Source: Phialemonium atrogriseum (lineage: Eukaryota; Ascomycota; Sordariomycetes; Cephalothecales; Cephalothecaceae). From it: a stretch of 64,000 nt of DNA. A program made the position numbers and the translations under genes. Location: the NCBI RefSeq assembly GCF_030411735.1, contig NW_026848140.1:930001-994000 (forward strand), written 5' to 3'. Below are positions 21,010 to 31,131 of the stretch, piece after piece. Positions within the stretch are counted from its first letter, which is position 1. Every line of letters starts with the position of its first letter. The notes under the pieces are model-generated. The model did not search any database. It was given only the letters and a program-made list of their open reading frames with translations, and had not been told where the DNA came from.

Positions 21010-21774
21010 CTACCGTTCGTCACCCCTAGGCTTCCCCGAACTGCTGTCCTCCAGGCGTCCGCCCATGGGTTGAAGACCGAGAATTCCCTTGGAGCGGGTT
21101 CTGTTTTCTCTGCGCTGCATCCTTTCCCGGATGTGATCGATCTTGTCAGGCATCCGAGGCGTCGCCTTCTCGGCCTGACCACCGGTCTCCCAGTCCCACA
21201 AGCCCTTGGCTGCCATGTCCTTAGGCACGACTACTCTCAGTGCTGATGTGACAAACGACGAGGGCTTGTCGTCCGGCCAAGGGCCATGTAGCGGTGAATA
21301 CCGAATCATGGTCTTGTGCTTATAGCTCTGCGTCGGGAAGATGTGTAGGATGAACGTCTTGTGTCCCCCGGGGTGATGGCCCGCTGGCGGGGTCTCGGCG
21401 GCGTCGCTAGGCAGGAGGCTACCTCTTAATATGTGTTCGGACACTGCGGTAGTGGCCAGGCTATCGCTTTTTTCCGGGAGGACATCGAACTGGAGGGGAC
21501 TGTTCTCGACAAGACGGTCGACGGTAGAAGATTGCTTTACAGTCGAGATGAAAGACGCGGGATCCTAGGACAATCAGTACCCATCTTATCGATGTAACTT
21601 CTACGAATAACACACAATGAGCCTCTTGAAGACCTCGACCTCTCCATATTTCTGTAGCGCTCGAAGCACAGCTCTTCGATCAGATAGGCTTCGCGGTACT
21701 GGCGTGACCCGGACGAACATTGATCGGATGGAAGCCGGTCCAAGGAGACGTGGTTTGGCAGAAGATAGTGCCAT
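21010..21774 (-). CDS. Conserved hypothetical protein, probably mitochondrial, RRM-like N-terminus
   Basis: Exons 21616..21774 and 21010..21564, with intron 21565..21615 (GTGTGT...CCTAG, 51 nt), give 237 residues. The ATG at 21774 opens a frame different from the longest local one. It reads MALSSAKPRLLGPASIRS, a presequence-like start, then FVRVTPVPRSLSDRRAVLRA and LQKYGEVEVFKRLI. That resembles the first strand and helix of an RRM (strand, then a helix with ALQKYGEVEVFKRL), after which DPASFIS follows from exon 2. The rest has a well-formed THKTMIRYSPLHGPWP-like region and an Arg/Lys-rich C-terminus. I do not recognise a named family. The presequence and RRM resemblance are inference. The gene is divergent from the kinase gene, 560 bp away. 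Confidence 0.7.
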
Positions 21775-22334
21775 TGTGGGAGCGTCGTTACAAGATGCGC
21801 ATCAGCGGGAGCTGAGGCGATGAAGGTCCAGGTGGTCGCCATATGCACTTAAACATTTAACATTTTGATTGAGCTCCACTTGAACACCCTCTTTGCACTC
21901 CCATGGTGGACCGTGCCTCTAATTGGGTGATTTGATTGGCTGAAGTGTTTCCAAGCCACAACCGTACCCTCCGCTCCGTTGCCCAACTCCTTGAGCAAAG
22001 ACGTTTGATAGCAGAGGCAATATAAGCAACGGAATATAGGCAGACTCTGTCACTGTATACTTCTTCCTGCCCTAGCCCTGCCAGCTAGGCAAGTTGGAAA
22101 ACCTCCTGCCCTAACCAGATCACCAAGCAGTCTCTGTCTACCACCAGACTGTTAACAGTCTGATGTTATTCGTAGCGGCAGAGAGCAGGTCCTACTCCCC
22201 AGAATATTAAGGACTGGTCTCGAACATCTCTCGCTGCCTGAAACCCCCAGTATTCTACATTACCCGTACCTCGGATATTCCTGTCTTTCTCGAATCTCGG
22301 TCTGGTTCTGCCACACGACACCCCTTCTCCCACA
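21775..22334. other. Divergent promoter region, mitochondrial hypothetical / kinase
   Basis: This is a bidirectional promoter between two divergent genes. A CCAAT-type word (GATTGGC at about 21934) is present. Nothing else is recognised. Confidence 0.5.
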
Positions 22335-23749
22335 ATGTCTGCTCCATCAACGCCGCCGTCTGAGATGCCACGGCTGAAAGACTCAAGGTTTAAGCACACA
22401 GGAACTTCTTGTGAGCGGGCAGATTCCTATCGACCTGGCGGTTTTCACCCCGTTCATCTCCAGGACGTGCTAAACTCACGCTACCGCGTGATAAGGAAGC
22501 TGGGATATGGCTCATTCGCGACTGTCTGGCTCGCAGTGGATTCTGTGTAAGGCCGACTGGTAATCCCACGACAAGCAAAGTACTAATAGTAGGGGGGATG
22601 GTAAGATCGTCCACATACGTCGCTTTAAAGATTCACGCTGCCAACGTGGATGTGTCCAAGGAGCTATCGATCCAACACCATCTCTCCGCCAACTCAAAAG
22701 ACTCTTGTTCGAACTTCGTCCTCTTGTTGCTAGACTCCTTCATATTCGAAGGCCCTAACGGCAGGCATTATTGTTTTGTCACTGAGCCTATGGGTCCAAG
22801 TGTCTCGGCTGTTTTGGGGGCACCTCTTGAGTTCTATGACCCCGTTAACCCTTCAAGTCATAGGTTCCCTACGTTACAGACCAGAAACTTTCTTAGAAAT
22901 ATCTTGACCGGGCTAGGATTTATTCACGGCAATCATATCGTCCACAGTGATCTACATTCAGGAAACCTCTTGTTTTCTCTCAAAGGATTAACCGCCCTCA
23001 ACCCTCAAGAATTAGAGCAGAACGAAACGAATTCGAAGCTTGATCCATTGCTACGGATCGATGGGAAAGTCGATCGATGGGCCCCAAAGTACCTCGCAGT
23101 TCCAAAGCCGCTCGTTGAAGAGGCTGTACCGCAGGATAAGAAATTGTCAAGCTGGCAGATTTTGGTGGCGGTAGGCCTCCCTATGATATCGCAGTTTCTA
23201 ATGCTTTTACTGACTCAAGCATATATTAAAGCTTTCTGGATTAATAATCCCCCAGAATCTATCGTGACCCCGCTCACTCTCAGAGCGCCAGAGACCATTT
23301 TCCACTGCGGAGTCGGCCCTGCCATCGACATCTGGAGCTTTGGGTGTCTTATCTTTGAGCTACTAACCGACTACCCCCTGTTCGAGGTGTTTACGTTCCG
23401 CCGCCAGAAAGACGCTATCGACGATGACCATCTGATACAGCTATCGGAAATTATCGGCCTTCTGCCGAAAGACATGCGAGTACAATGGTCCAGGTCTAGT
23501 CTGTATTTCGGCCCAGACGGAGAACGGCTCGCCACATGTCCTTCAAGCTTTGACAAGTCCTCGGACCCTGGTTCGCCGATGCCCTTTCCTTCATTGGAGG
23601 ACAAGTTCCACGAGTACAAACCAGCCGATATCAACGACGCGGAAGTCAAAGAGATCGTGTCTCCGCTGAGAGATATTCTCCAGATTGATCCACGAAACCG
23701 ACCCTCTGCTTCTCAGTTACTGAAACAACCATGGTTCCGCGTCGAATGA
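22335..23749 (+). CDS. SRPK-like (CMGC) protein kinase with a frameshift at the DFG motif
   Basis: The exons visible by homology are 22335..22546, 22606..23170 and 23232..23749. The kinase has a Gly-rich loop (GYGSFATVW), VALK, a catalytic loop HIVHSDLHSGNLLF, and SRPK-type PPESIVTPLTLRAPE and DIWSFGCLIFELL segments, ending at QPWFRVE. The frame breaks at about 23140-23146. Upstream it reads PLVEEAVPQDKK; the next frame reads EIVKLADFGG, with the Mg-binding DFG, then a good donor. After the 61-nt intron 23171..23231, AFWINNPPES follows in phase. One base appears missing near GATAAGAAATTG. Leaving the intron unspliced happens to restore the frame (451 residues) but destroys the DFG. If the intron is spliced without correcting the base, translation stops soon after. 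This is either a recent null allele or pseudogene, or a sequence error. Confidence 0.75.
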
Positions 23750-24727
23750 TCATGATACCTACGTGTGATCGATGGCACGAAGGCGTCGCACTCGCTCTTT
23801 CGGTCGGGATACAGCATGGATATAGTTTCGGTCAGAGAACTGGGGAGCAGTGGAAGGGTTGCAAGATGGAGTGAGGGAGTTGCATTCGCAACACACAAGC
23901 TGCTTGAGCGCAGCGTAGAGAGAAAGGTATGGATGGGGTCTTGCAAAGGTTGACCCCTTAAACACTTGCCTACCCTAAGACGTCTTTGTTGAGCAATGAC
24001 CCAAGTCCGCCGCCGCCAAAAAAAGGTCCGAGTCAGTGGTGCCCTGGGCTCCCACTGGCATATTCCCGTCAATAGTGCTGCGCTTCTGAAGCGAAGTTTA
24101 CTTTCTCCTGTGCCGTACGCTGTAGTGTGCGTTGAACGTACTGTGTGTGTATGTGCAGTAAACTTGTTAAGTTTACATATGCCCTGCCGAAAATGTACTC
24201 TTGCCAGGGGTGTTTTGGGGTGCCGACACAGGGACTTTAAGTGAACCTGATTGGACAATGCACCGAGGCCCATTGAAGCTCCAGTACACCTAGGTGGGCT
24301 TGCTTCCACACCGAACTGTCATACCCATCCTGCGGAAGAAGGATCATGGAAGCCGCCATGCTTTCCGAGATGTGTTTATCGTTAGTTGTCGTCAAGTGGT
24401 GCTGCATCACCAACAATACCAGAACTTCCTCGCTGTATGTTTATTCCCTTAACAATTCGCCTAGACCTCCACATACTCAACAGCAACAAGCTTGACTGTT
24501 CTAACTCCTTACAAGGGGCCATCTACCTTGGCATTACTTACTGGCCGAGTCTCATTAATGATATATCACTGGGTTTAGCCGCCAGTTGGATATCACTGTT
24601 ACCAACAACACTACATAGAAGAACTCCAGCGACGTGAAACCCATCTCCAAGTTACATATGAGTTTTCTTGTACCGTGGTTCTATGCCACCTGCTGTTAGT
24701 AGGGGAGACGCAGTTAGAGTGTCCATT
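23750..24727. other. Convergent intergenic region after the kinase
   Basis: This holds the 3' flanks of the kinase and of the following minus-strand gene. ACCTAGGT is at 24289-24296. A possible acceptor near 24683-24700 (CTACTAAC, then GCAG on the minus strand) could serve a further 3' exon of the membrane segment at 24728-24997. No RNA gene or clear repeat is seen. Confidence 0.45.
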
Positions 24728-24997
24728 TCATGGGTGACGACTAACCTTGAAGCACTTTCCGGCCTGGTAGGCGGAGAAGATAGCGCTTGCGAATGCGAGG
24801 AAAACCATGAGTATACATAACAAGGGCCGGGTAAGGCCCCGCGAGACGGCGCCGATAAATGCCAGGCACGCTGTGACGATGCTCAGTATCTTCGCCGGCT
24901 TGGCTATCAGGCCCTTTGCGTCCCCTGCAAAGATGTACGGGGCAATGATCATCATGCCAATGACAGTGGCGTACTTGAGAGAATCGGTCAGCCATGT
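24728..24997 (-). CDS. Three-span membrane segment: 3' exon of the BTB gene or a small separate gene
   Basis: The minus-strand frame from 24997 encodes about 89 residues: TWLTDSLKYATVIGMMIIAP, a loop, then two strongly hydrophobic stretches (IVTACLAFIGAV and LCILMVFLAFASAIF), ending KCFKVSRHP. A stop lies directly upstream in frame (CTCGCTAG|ACATGG), with AG exactly at the edge, which looks like a splice acceptor. The GTGAGT at 25033-25038 in the BTB gene joins to it in phase 0, though the intron would be only 41 nt. If it is a separate gene, the first ATG is at 24955 and the product is about 75 residues. A GTTAGT at 24740-24745 could be another donor. I cannot decide between these models. 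Confidence 0.4.
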   Translation of the reverse strand, partial: TWLTDSLKYATVIGMMIIAPYIFAGDAKGLIAKPAKILSIVTACLAFIGAVSRGLTRPLLCILMVFLAFASAIFSAYQAGKCFKVSRHP

Positions 24998-25014
24998 CTA
25001 GCGAGATTCCCTGT

Positions 25015-26201
25015 TCAACCTTCCATGCATCCACTCACCCAAAGGCATAACATCCATGCCGGGACAGTACGCCGTGGCTCCCTGACCACTGGATGAACCA
25101 TATGATCCAGACGTTTCGGACGAATAAGGTAGGCCGGTCGGTGTCTACTGTGTTCGCATCGAATATAGAGCTGTTTTGAACAGTCCTGCAGCCAGTGGCG
25201 TAGCTTGTATTTCCGCGGATCCAAGCTCGTCCACCCCTCGATGCCGCTGAACAAGGTTGGGTATTCGAGCTCATCGGCAGGCGTCTTGTCGTATCCCCGA
25301 AACTTGAGCCAGGCAATCCAGTGGCGGACGAAGCGGTGGAGCCCCGAGCCCTCGCTGGTAATTTCGTACGTCCACCCAAGCCTGGAGAAGTCGGCAAGGT
25401 GGACGTGTTGGATGAAGGATGCCAGGGCCGCCATACAGTACGTGGACGATAGGATCCGGTCCCCGAACGTGAACGCTTGTTCCGGCTCGGCCATGCACCA
25501 GCTGCTCCGGGAGCCGCCCTCTTCTGGCTCTTGTATGCACTGGTGATTGGGGTCATACTTTGGCCACCCCTGACAGGCGGTGCACGAGTACAACCAGTTC
25601 ACCCATAGATGGAATTCCTCCGGATCGTCCTCGGGCCATTCGAATTCTCCCGTCTCCGCCTCGACGAACCGGAGGGGGCCAGCTCTGAAGGCACCCTTGA
25701 AATAGTCCGAGTGATGGCAGAGGAGGAGCTTGTGTATTGAAAACACTCTCCGCCTCGGCTCTGTCCCAACCGTTATCCGAATCCTAGGCGCGGATTCATC
25801 GCATCTGGGATCTTGTCAGTGTTAATCCACGGGTGAGCTAGAGACAATCATACAGTTGGAGCTCCTCGTCGCAGGGACTGGTAGGATGGAGGGGACACGG
25901 GTAGACGAAGACTGGCCGAACAATGTCTTTAGAGAAGTTTATGTGGACAAGGCCCAATCCCTCAATCTCGCTCTCCTCGTCTTTTACTCTGCTCTGCTCT
26001 GAGACGTCATCATCTGATGTGAGGCCAGCGATACCTCGAGTAAACAACATCACTGCAAAGCCAAATCTGGGTCCGTGGTGATGGGGCCAAGGATAAATCG
26101 AGTTGAGGAAGTAACACTCGATACCCCCAGAACAATTCTCTGGCCATATTGTACCCCAAGGACTCACATGTTCGGATTAGAAGGTCTTGAACTGCACCCA
26201 T
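25015..26201 (-). CDS. BTB/POZ-domain protein
   Basis: The proposed exons are 26168..26201, 25854..26052 and 25015..25804. The intron at 25805..25853 (GTATGA...CCAG) joins in phase and completes the BTB start: IRITVGTEPRRRVFSIHKLL, LCHHSDYFKGAFRAG, then a PEEFHLWVNWLYS segment, as in many fungal KLHL-less BTB proteins. BTB domains mediate dimerisation and Cullin-3 binding. The open frame from 25746 begins with GTG, so the protein must extend upstream. Intron 26053..26167 (GTGAGT...TGCAG) would add a start at the ATG at 26201; the alternative is the ATG at 26050. The 3' end is also uncertain: stop at 25015-25017, or splicing at 25038 into the membrane exon. The BTB call is firm and the gene ends are not. 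Confidence 0.6.
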
Positions 26202-26386
26202 TCCGTTCAGCTCAGCCTCGTATTGAAGTACCAAGTCCCACTGCAGTACTGAAGGACATACCCCGCCAAACACACAGCCACTGGGCGGCCAAGGCAGAAG
26301 GCAAGGCTGGACGAAGGCAGAAACTCTCGAATAGGCAATTACCTACGTCCGTACTTATCTATTCTACCTATTGCTGCTGCCATTAG

Positions 26387-26435
26387 TCGCTGTTGCCGTT
26401 GCTTTGCCGTTGCTGTTAGTCGCTGTTGTTGCCAG
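26387..26435 (+). repeat. Dispersed intergenic repeat, copy 2 (partial)
   Basis: Units of TTAGTCGCTGTTGCCGTTGC type recur here twice within 50 bp. On the minus strand they read CAACAGCGACTAACAGCAAC, which matches 14725-14744 with one difference. It lacks the CAGGTGCT edge found in the other two copies. Confidence 0.45.
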
Positions 26436-26573
26436 CCCTGGCCTGAAGAACCGCACTAACAGTACTGTGGTACTTCACGGAAACAGTTCAGTGGGGATGG
26501 GGGATTCTGGTTAAGCTTCTTATGTAGGTTCGTATCCACGGCGTTGCGCAGATATACGGATGCGGTTGGATGC

Positions 26574-26594
26574 GGTCCACGGTCCACGGTCCAC
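26574..26594. repeat. Short tandem repeat (GGTCCAC)3
   Basis: Three exact heptamer copies follow a doubled GGATGCGGTT/GGATGCGGTC decamer at 26557-26576. It lies in a gene-poor stretch, with no evident function. Confidence 0.8.
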
Positions 26595-29013
26595 GGGCAC
26601 CTTTGTTCAGGCAGCAGTGAGCAGTCTCATCTAGGTATCCAGCCAATCGAGTAATAACTGTCCAATTTTCCCCATCGCCGATGCCTCCTCTGCGCCTATC
26701 CGTATACTACAGTACTCGATTTGCAACACTAGATTATTATGCTTGGACTTTCGTCAGTGATGTAGTTCCGTGTTTTGGCGTGATGATTTGTCGCGAGGTT
26801 TCCGAGCTTCCCCTTGGGCCTGCGCAAACACACTCGGCATGAAACACGTCAGCCAACCGTGCTCTGATGCAACGAAATAGCCTCTTCGGCCCTTTAGCAG
26901 GACGTAGAGTTTGATATCGGGTGCCCTTTCCACAACATCCTAGCCAGCCGCCTTCCAAACCAAAGTCTGCACAGCAAGGCAGCGCGCTGACAGGGGCGCT
27001 TCTCAGGAGTAATGAACAGGGAACCACCTGACAGGCCAGCCCTGGGATTCTTACTATACACTAACCGGGGACAGGCCTGCCAAAGGAAACACCTAAGGCA
27101 AGGGTGCTGATAGAATGCCTGTGCTGAGAGCTGAGATAAAATGACGATTGGCAAGCGACAGCCGAAAGCGACCAGATATTCTTCTCAGAAAGGTGAGACC
27201 TGCTGGTTCACACGGAAACTCATTCTGCACTACAGAGGCAGCAAGTTTGTTGTCCTCGTATGAATGGCAGGAATCATATGTACTATACCTACTATGTAAG
27301 TACATCCAGTGCAGGGTGGCGCTTGTTTCACGGTTTCGGGCACGTGAAACGCGTGCCAGTTTGTCGGGAACTGCAAGTCCCCTGACACATCTCAGTTACA
27401 CAAGTACCGTAAGCCGGCCGGATGCATCCCGAAGTGTGCTTGTCGCCTTTGTCGACGAAGAAGGGAGATGGAAAGCTTCCATGATACGGGATAGGGGAGA
27501 AGAGATGGAGACATGTACTTCTGAAATTCTGTCACCGTCGTACTCCCAGGGGTGCCGGTTGCAACTTGCGGGTGTGGAGCCGAAATGAAGGCATTGGTTT
27601 GCAGCCATCGCATTAGGGCACTAGGGTGGGGGCTGAAGGGGGGTTCGGTCCTACCGCTTTGCGTCCTCTGAACGTCTGAACGGTTTGCCCTGCAAGGAGG
27701 ACGGCGAAAGGAAACTAAGACCCTTTTTGGCGGTTCAGTCCTGGGATTTAGTGGTGCCAATTTCCTGTATGCCAGGCTGGCCTGCTGCAATATTTGTTTG
27801 TCGCTGCCTGAGGAATGGGACTGTATTTCAGGAATACTCCCTAATTATTCAGAATCTGGAATCGGGATAATGGTTTTCTTCTTTACGGAGTAGCGACTCC
27901 GTTTAGCTACCCCATTAATTATGCTGTAGGGTACCGAGGTATTGTCGAGTCTCGTTTTCACACGGAGGCAAAGGACAATCTGCTGCGAAAAAGTCCCGCG
28001 AGAAGCCCCACAGTCACACCAAAGGACAAGGACCCGACCCTCTGGGATTTGAGAGGGTCCGTCTGGTGGGGAGCTGGCATTTCTTGGCAGGCTTTTACAT
28101 CGGCATGATTGGACAGACGGAGTGACCCGGGGCCGGGGAAAGTCCACTTGTGGCAGGAACATCCTTGTTCAGGTCACTGCGCAACGCTAGTGGAGGAACG
28201 CCACTCGCGTATGAATGGCGGAGTGACCTGACGGACCCTTCCACTCACACAACAGCGCTGGAGAACACCCAAGCCAGACAGTCGGTACCATGTCGGGTTT
28301 GACGGCCCACTCCTTTCCTGGACACGCCGTCAGCTCGCTTGTAGCCTATACACAAATCGTACAGTGCGATATGGGATTGATCCAGCCTGACTCTCGTTTC
28401 CCGTTTTCTAATTCCAAGCCCATTGAATCTCCCAAAAAGGCCTGTGCATTTCCCTATTGCCTCGAGACTTGGCCAGCTGGCAGTTCGATGCCTACATGAG
28501 GTTCGTTAAGAATGCACACAGTGTGAACGGAGAGTCGCCGCCCTTGCCGCATCCCAGTACCGAATAAAATATTGTACTCGGTACGAGGGAAGCTGATGTC
28601 TCCAGCCAGACTGCAACGTGAACGATGGTCGAGGTGCCCTTGAACCTGGACGTTTGAGAGCGAGAAGAGAGAGAGCACACTCAACTCTTCGTAATCCGTA
28701 CATACGACTGAACCGGTTTGCGTCCTCTGACATGGACCACACTCCAAGTTACCAATGCATAAGGAGCTCACTGCTCTCAGTCGCAACACCTTACCATATT
28801 AATTAATATCATTCTTCTTCGCCGTCCTTCTGCCAAACATCAACTATCCTGCGACGTCGGTCCCCTCGAGGCCGCCACGGCGCCTCTAGCCTAAGGATTA
28901 GCGCAAAGCACCGCCGCCGATGCCTTCAATAAGTGGTGGCCCTTCCCCAAACATTCCATTTCCCCATCCCTTCCGTCCTCTATCAGCTGGGTTTGCCCCA
29001 TCGCGAATCCACA

Positions 29014-29994
29014 ATGATGGAGCATTTTGTCTTCGGAAGGCAGACAGAGCGTGCCGAAGAGGCGGCTCCAGAGGAGCGGGAGTCGGACACCCGCCTCAGA
29101 GACACGGCACCCGAGCGGCCGCAATGTCACTCCCCTGCATTATCACCAACGAACCCGTCCGCGAACGTCGACACCAAATCAATCCCGGGACCGACGAGCA
29201 TCGATAGCCTGGCACACAAACTGAGCAGGCAGGATCTGCGATTGGATGGTTCTGCCTTTGTACCACCTCAACCGTCACCATCATCACCACCCATACTCCC
29301 CGACATACCGCACCGACAGCCCTGCCCTACCCTTGAGACTGGCCACGACCCTCGGCTAGACAATGCGTCGCTGCTTGGGCGACGCAAGCTAGACTCTATA
29401 ATACTGCCGCTGGCCTCTTCGTCTCATGCCATGGACACACACCGCAGTCTTGGCAGTCTTGTCCCGGGTAACACTAGCAGGGCGTTCCGTCGGCAGCAGA
29501 GCACCCATTTCAACACCGATCCCAACAATCCCACCAGCTCGCGAACGCCCCAGACCGTTGTCGAGGGCATGATATCCAGCGGATCGCAATGTAATGTGCG
29601 CAGCGGGCCACTCCCAACCCCGACATCTGCGATGTGGCTGGACCCTATCATTGAACCCGACGACAACCTCAACTTCGACCCCCCGTGTGTGGACCTGGAG
29701 GTTGACGAGGCATACTGCGCAGGGAATCTTCCAGATGGTGACGAGATGGCTTGGATTGAGAGCGTCATGTCCCTTCGCCGGGCAAGCACCCCGGGAGGCA
29801 TCAGAAAGAACAGATACCTCCCCTATCGACCCTCGGCTGACGCGGGCATGCGCTGCGCCAATGTGGTGAGGAACCGGCCGAGGATGCGAAGGAGGAAGAA
29901 GCTGGGACCAAACAGCAAGGCGTCGTCTGCCATATCGTCGCCCATATCGTCACCCGTCATTCCCCCGTCTCTGCCAGACGAGCTTGGCCATTAA
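29014..29994 (+). CDS. Hypothetical fungal protein, Pro/Ser-rich
   Basis: This is one exon of 326 residues from the ATG at 29014 (MMEHFVFGRQTERAEEA); the frame is open upstream to a GTG at 28933. Most of the protein is low-complexity and rich in Pro, Ser and Arg. A distinct acidic segment lies near residues 205-250 (MWLDPIIEPDDNLNFDPP, then VDLEVDEAYCAGN), and a basic cluster near 298-305 (RPRMRRRKKL) could be a nuclear-localisation signal. No known domain is visible. Coding status is supported by frame length against two shorter shadow frames and by a 5' context with an A at -3. It lies 1.1 kb upstream of wetA in the same direction. Function is unknown. Confidence 0.6.
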   Translation: MMEHFVFGRQTERAEEAAPEERESDTRLRDTAPERPQCHSPALSPTNPSANVDTKSIPGPTSIDSLAHKLSRQDLRLDGSAFVPPQPSPSSPPILPDIPHRQPCPTLETGHDPRLDNASLLGRRKLDSIILPLASSSHAMDTHRSLGSLVPGNTSRAFRRQQSTHFNTDPNNPTSSRTPQTVVEGMISSGSQCNVRSGPLPTPTSAMWLDPIIEPDDNLNFDPPCVDLEVDEAYCAGNLPDGDEMAWIESVMSLRRASTPGGIRKNRYLPYRPSADAGMRCANVVRNRPRMRRRKKLGPNSKASSAISSPISSPVIPPSLPDELGH

Positions 29995-31131
29995 ACTTTG
30001 TCTTTTGTATCGTTTTCGTTTCGTTCTTTATCGTTGCATTGGCACAATATACCCCCCGCCCCCGCCCCCGTCTGCGAAGGTCTCATCGCATATGGTGTTC
30101 GTTCTGGGGCAATTTCGGCACCAAGTGCATAGCAGTTATCATTCATTGCCATTGGGGAAGGGCGATGGGCGCACAAATAGACGGCGTTCTTTGCGGAGCA
30201 TATATCGGCGTTCTATATGCAATGAAGCACTAGGGAGATTTCAGAGCAGCAGCATTATTCGTTTTTTCCCTCCTTCCTTCATTTTGGGAAGATCTGGCAT
30301 CTAGATTTCAGTCGAGAGACTACCTATTGACCTCGCTGGTCTTGGAGAACTTTGTCTGTTTGGGAATCGCATGTGAGGTGATATACGGGAGAGAAAAGAA
30401 GGTTTTTTAGGCTTAGAGATACGAAATCGATCGAGAAAAGCGGCCCTCCTTGTGAGTAGCTGTGCTTTTCTCTCATATCTCTTGCAGTCTTCTAGCGATG
30501 TTTGTTTGTTGGCCGAAGGAACCGTGTCTCGTCATGAGACCTGATGATTTTCTCCGCGCCGAGATGAAATGCCAGAGCCTGGTGTTTTCCAAGTGGGACA
30601 CTTTGCCAAAAATATGTGAAGCTGCATACCAGCCATGCCGGCATTGTCTTCCTCGCAACACTGAACTGGACTCGTCCCGAATCCCCCTCCCTTTACCCCC
30701 TGTTCCCTTGAACTTTGTGATCTCGAATACAAAGAAAAGGGGGGGGGGGGTGTGTTTCTTTGTTGAATTGGGAGATTATCAGCTTGATCACCCCTTCTAG
30801 GTGTTTGTTTGTGTGGATGATCAGGAATCATATACGAAGGAATGAACGGTTGAACCGAGTGAAAGCCGCCAAGCATGGGAGGGTTTCTAGCCACATACCA
30901 GTCCTAGCCAAACTAATAGATCCGCGCTGGCTCTGCCGGTTGGCGTCCCAAATACGTACCAGCATGTTTCTTTCATACCTTCTGTTGCCGTGGCATTCGG
31001 TCTGTTGTGGTGGCTTACAACACAGAAGGAAGGCATCCAACGACTTCTCACAATGGGCGAGTCTCGGAAAGCCATCAACGGCTCCCACCCTCACCCTCAA
31101 CCATCTTCCTAGCCCGTTTTCTTTGTGAACG
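29995..31131. other. Intergenic, upstream of wetA
   Basis: This is the 3' flank of the hypothetical gene and the promoter and leader of wetA. It contains a C-rich run (30051-30070) and a poly-G run of about 12 (30739-30750), which may be polymorphic. No protein-like frame is seen. Confidence 0.55.

Larger units (their letters stand above)
26202..29013. other. 2.8-kb gene-poor region
   Basis: No convincing gene is seen. It contains the dispersed repeat copy at 26387-26435, a GGTCCAC heptamer in three tandem copies (26574-26594) preceded by a doubled GGATGCGGTT-type decamer, and GACAGGCCTGCCAAA at about 27069-27083, shared with copy 1 at 14768-14782. The open frames at 27148..27588 (+), 27392..27790 (-), 27845..28162 (-) and 28454..28789 (-) lack domains and overlap one another. 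Confidence 0.55.

Noticed and set aside
25035..25556. 173-codon minus-strand frame with WIIWFIQWSG-type hydrophobic end
   Set aside because: It overlaps the BTB frame and does not join in phase to the membrane exon; the BTB frame does.
27148..27790. Overlapping frames on both strands near 27.1-27.8 kb
   Set aside because: They overlap each other in opposite senses, and neither has domain-like sequence or splice support.
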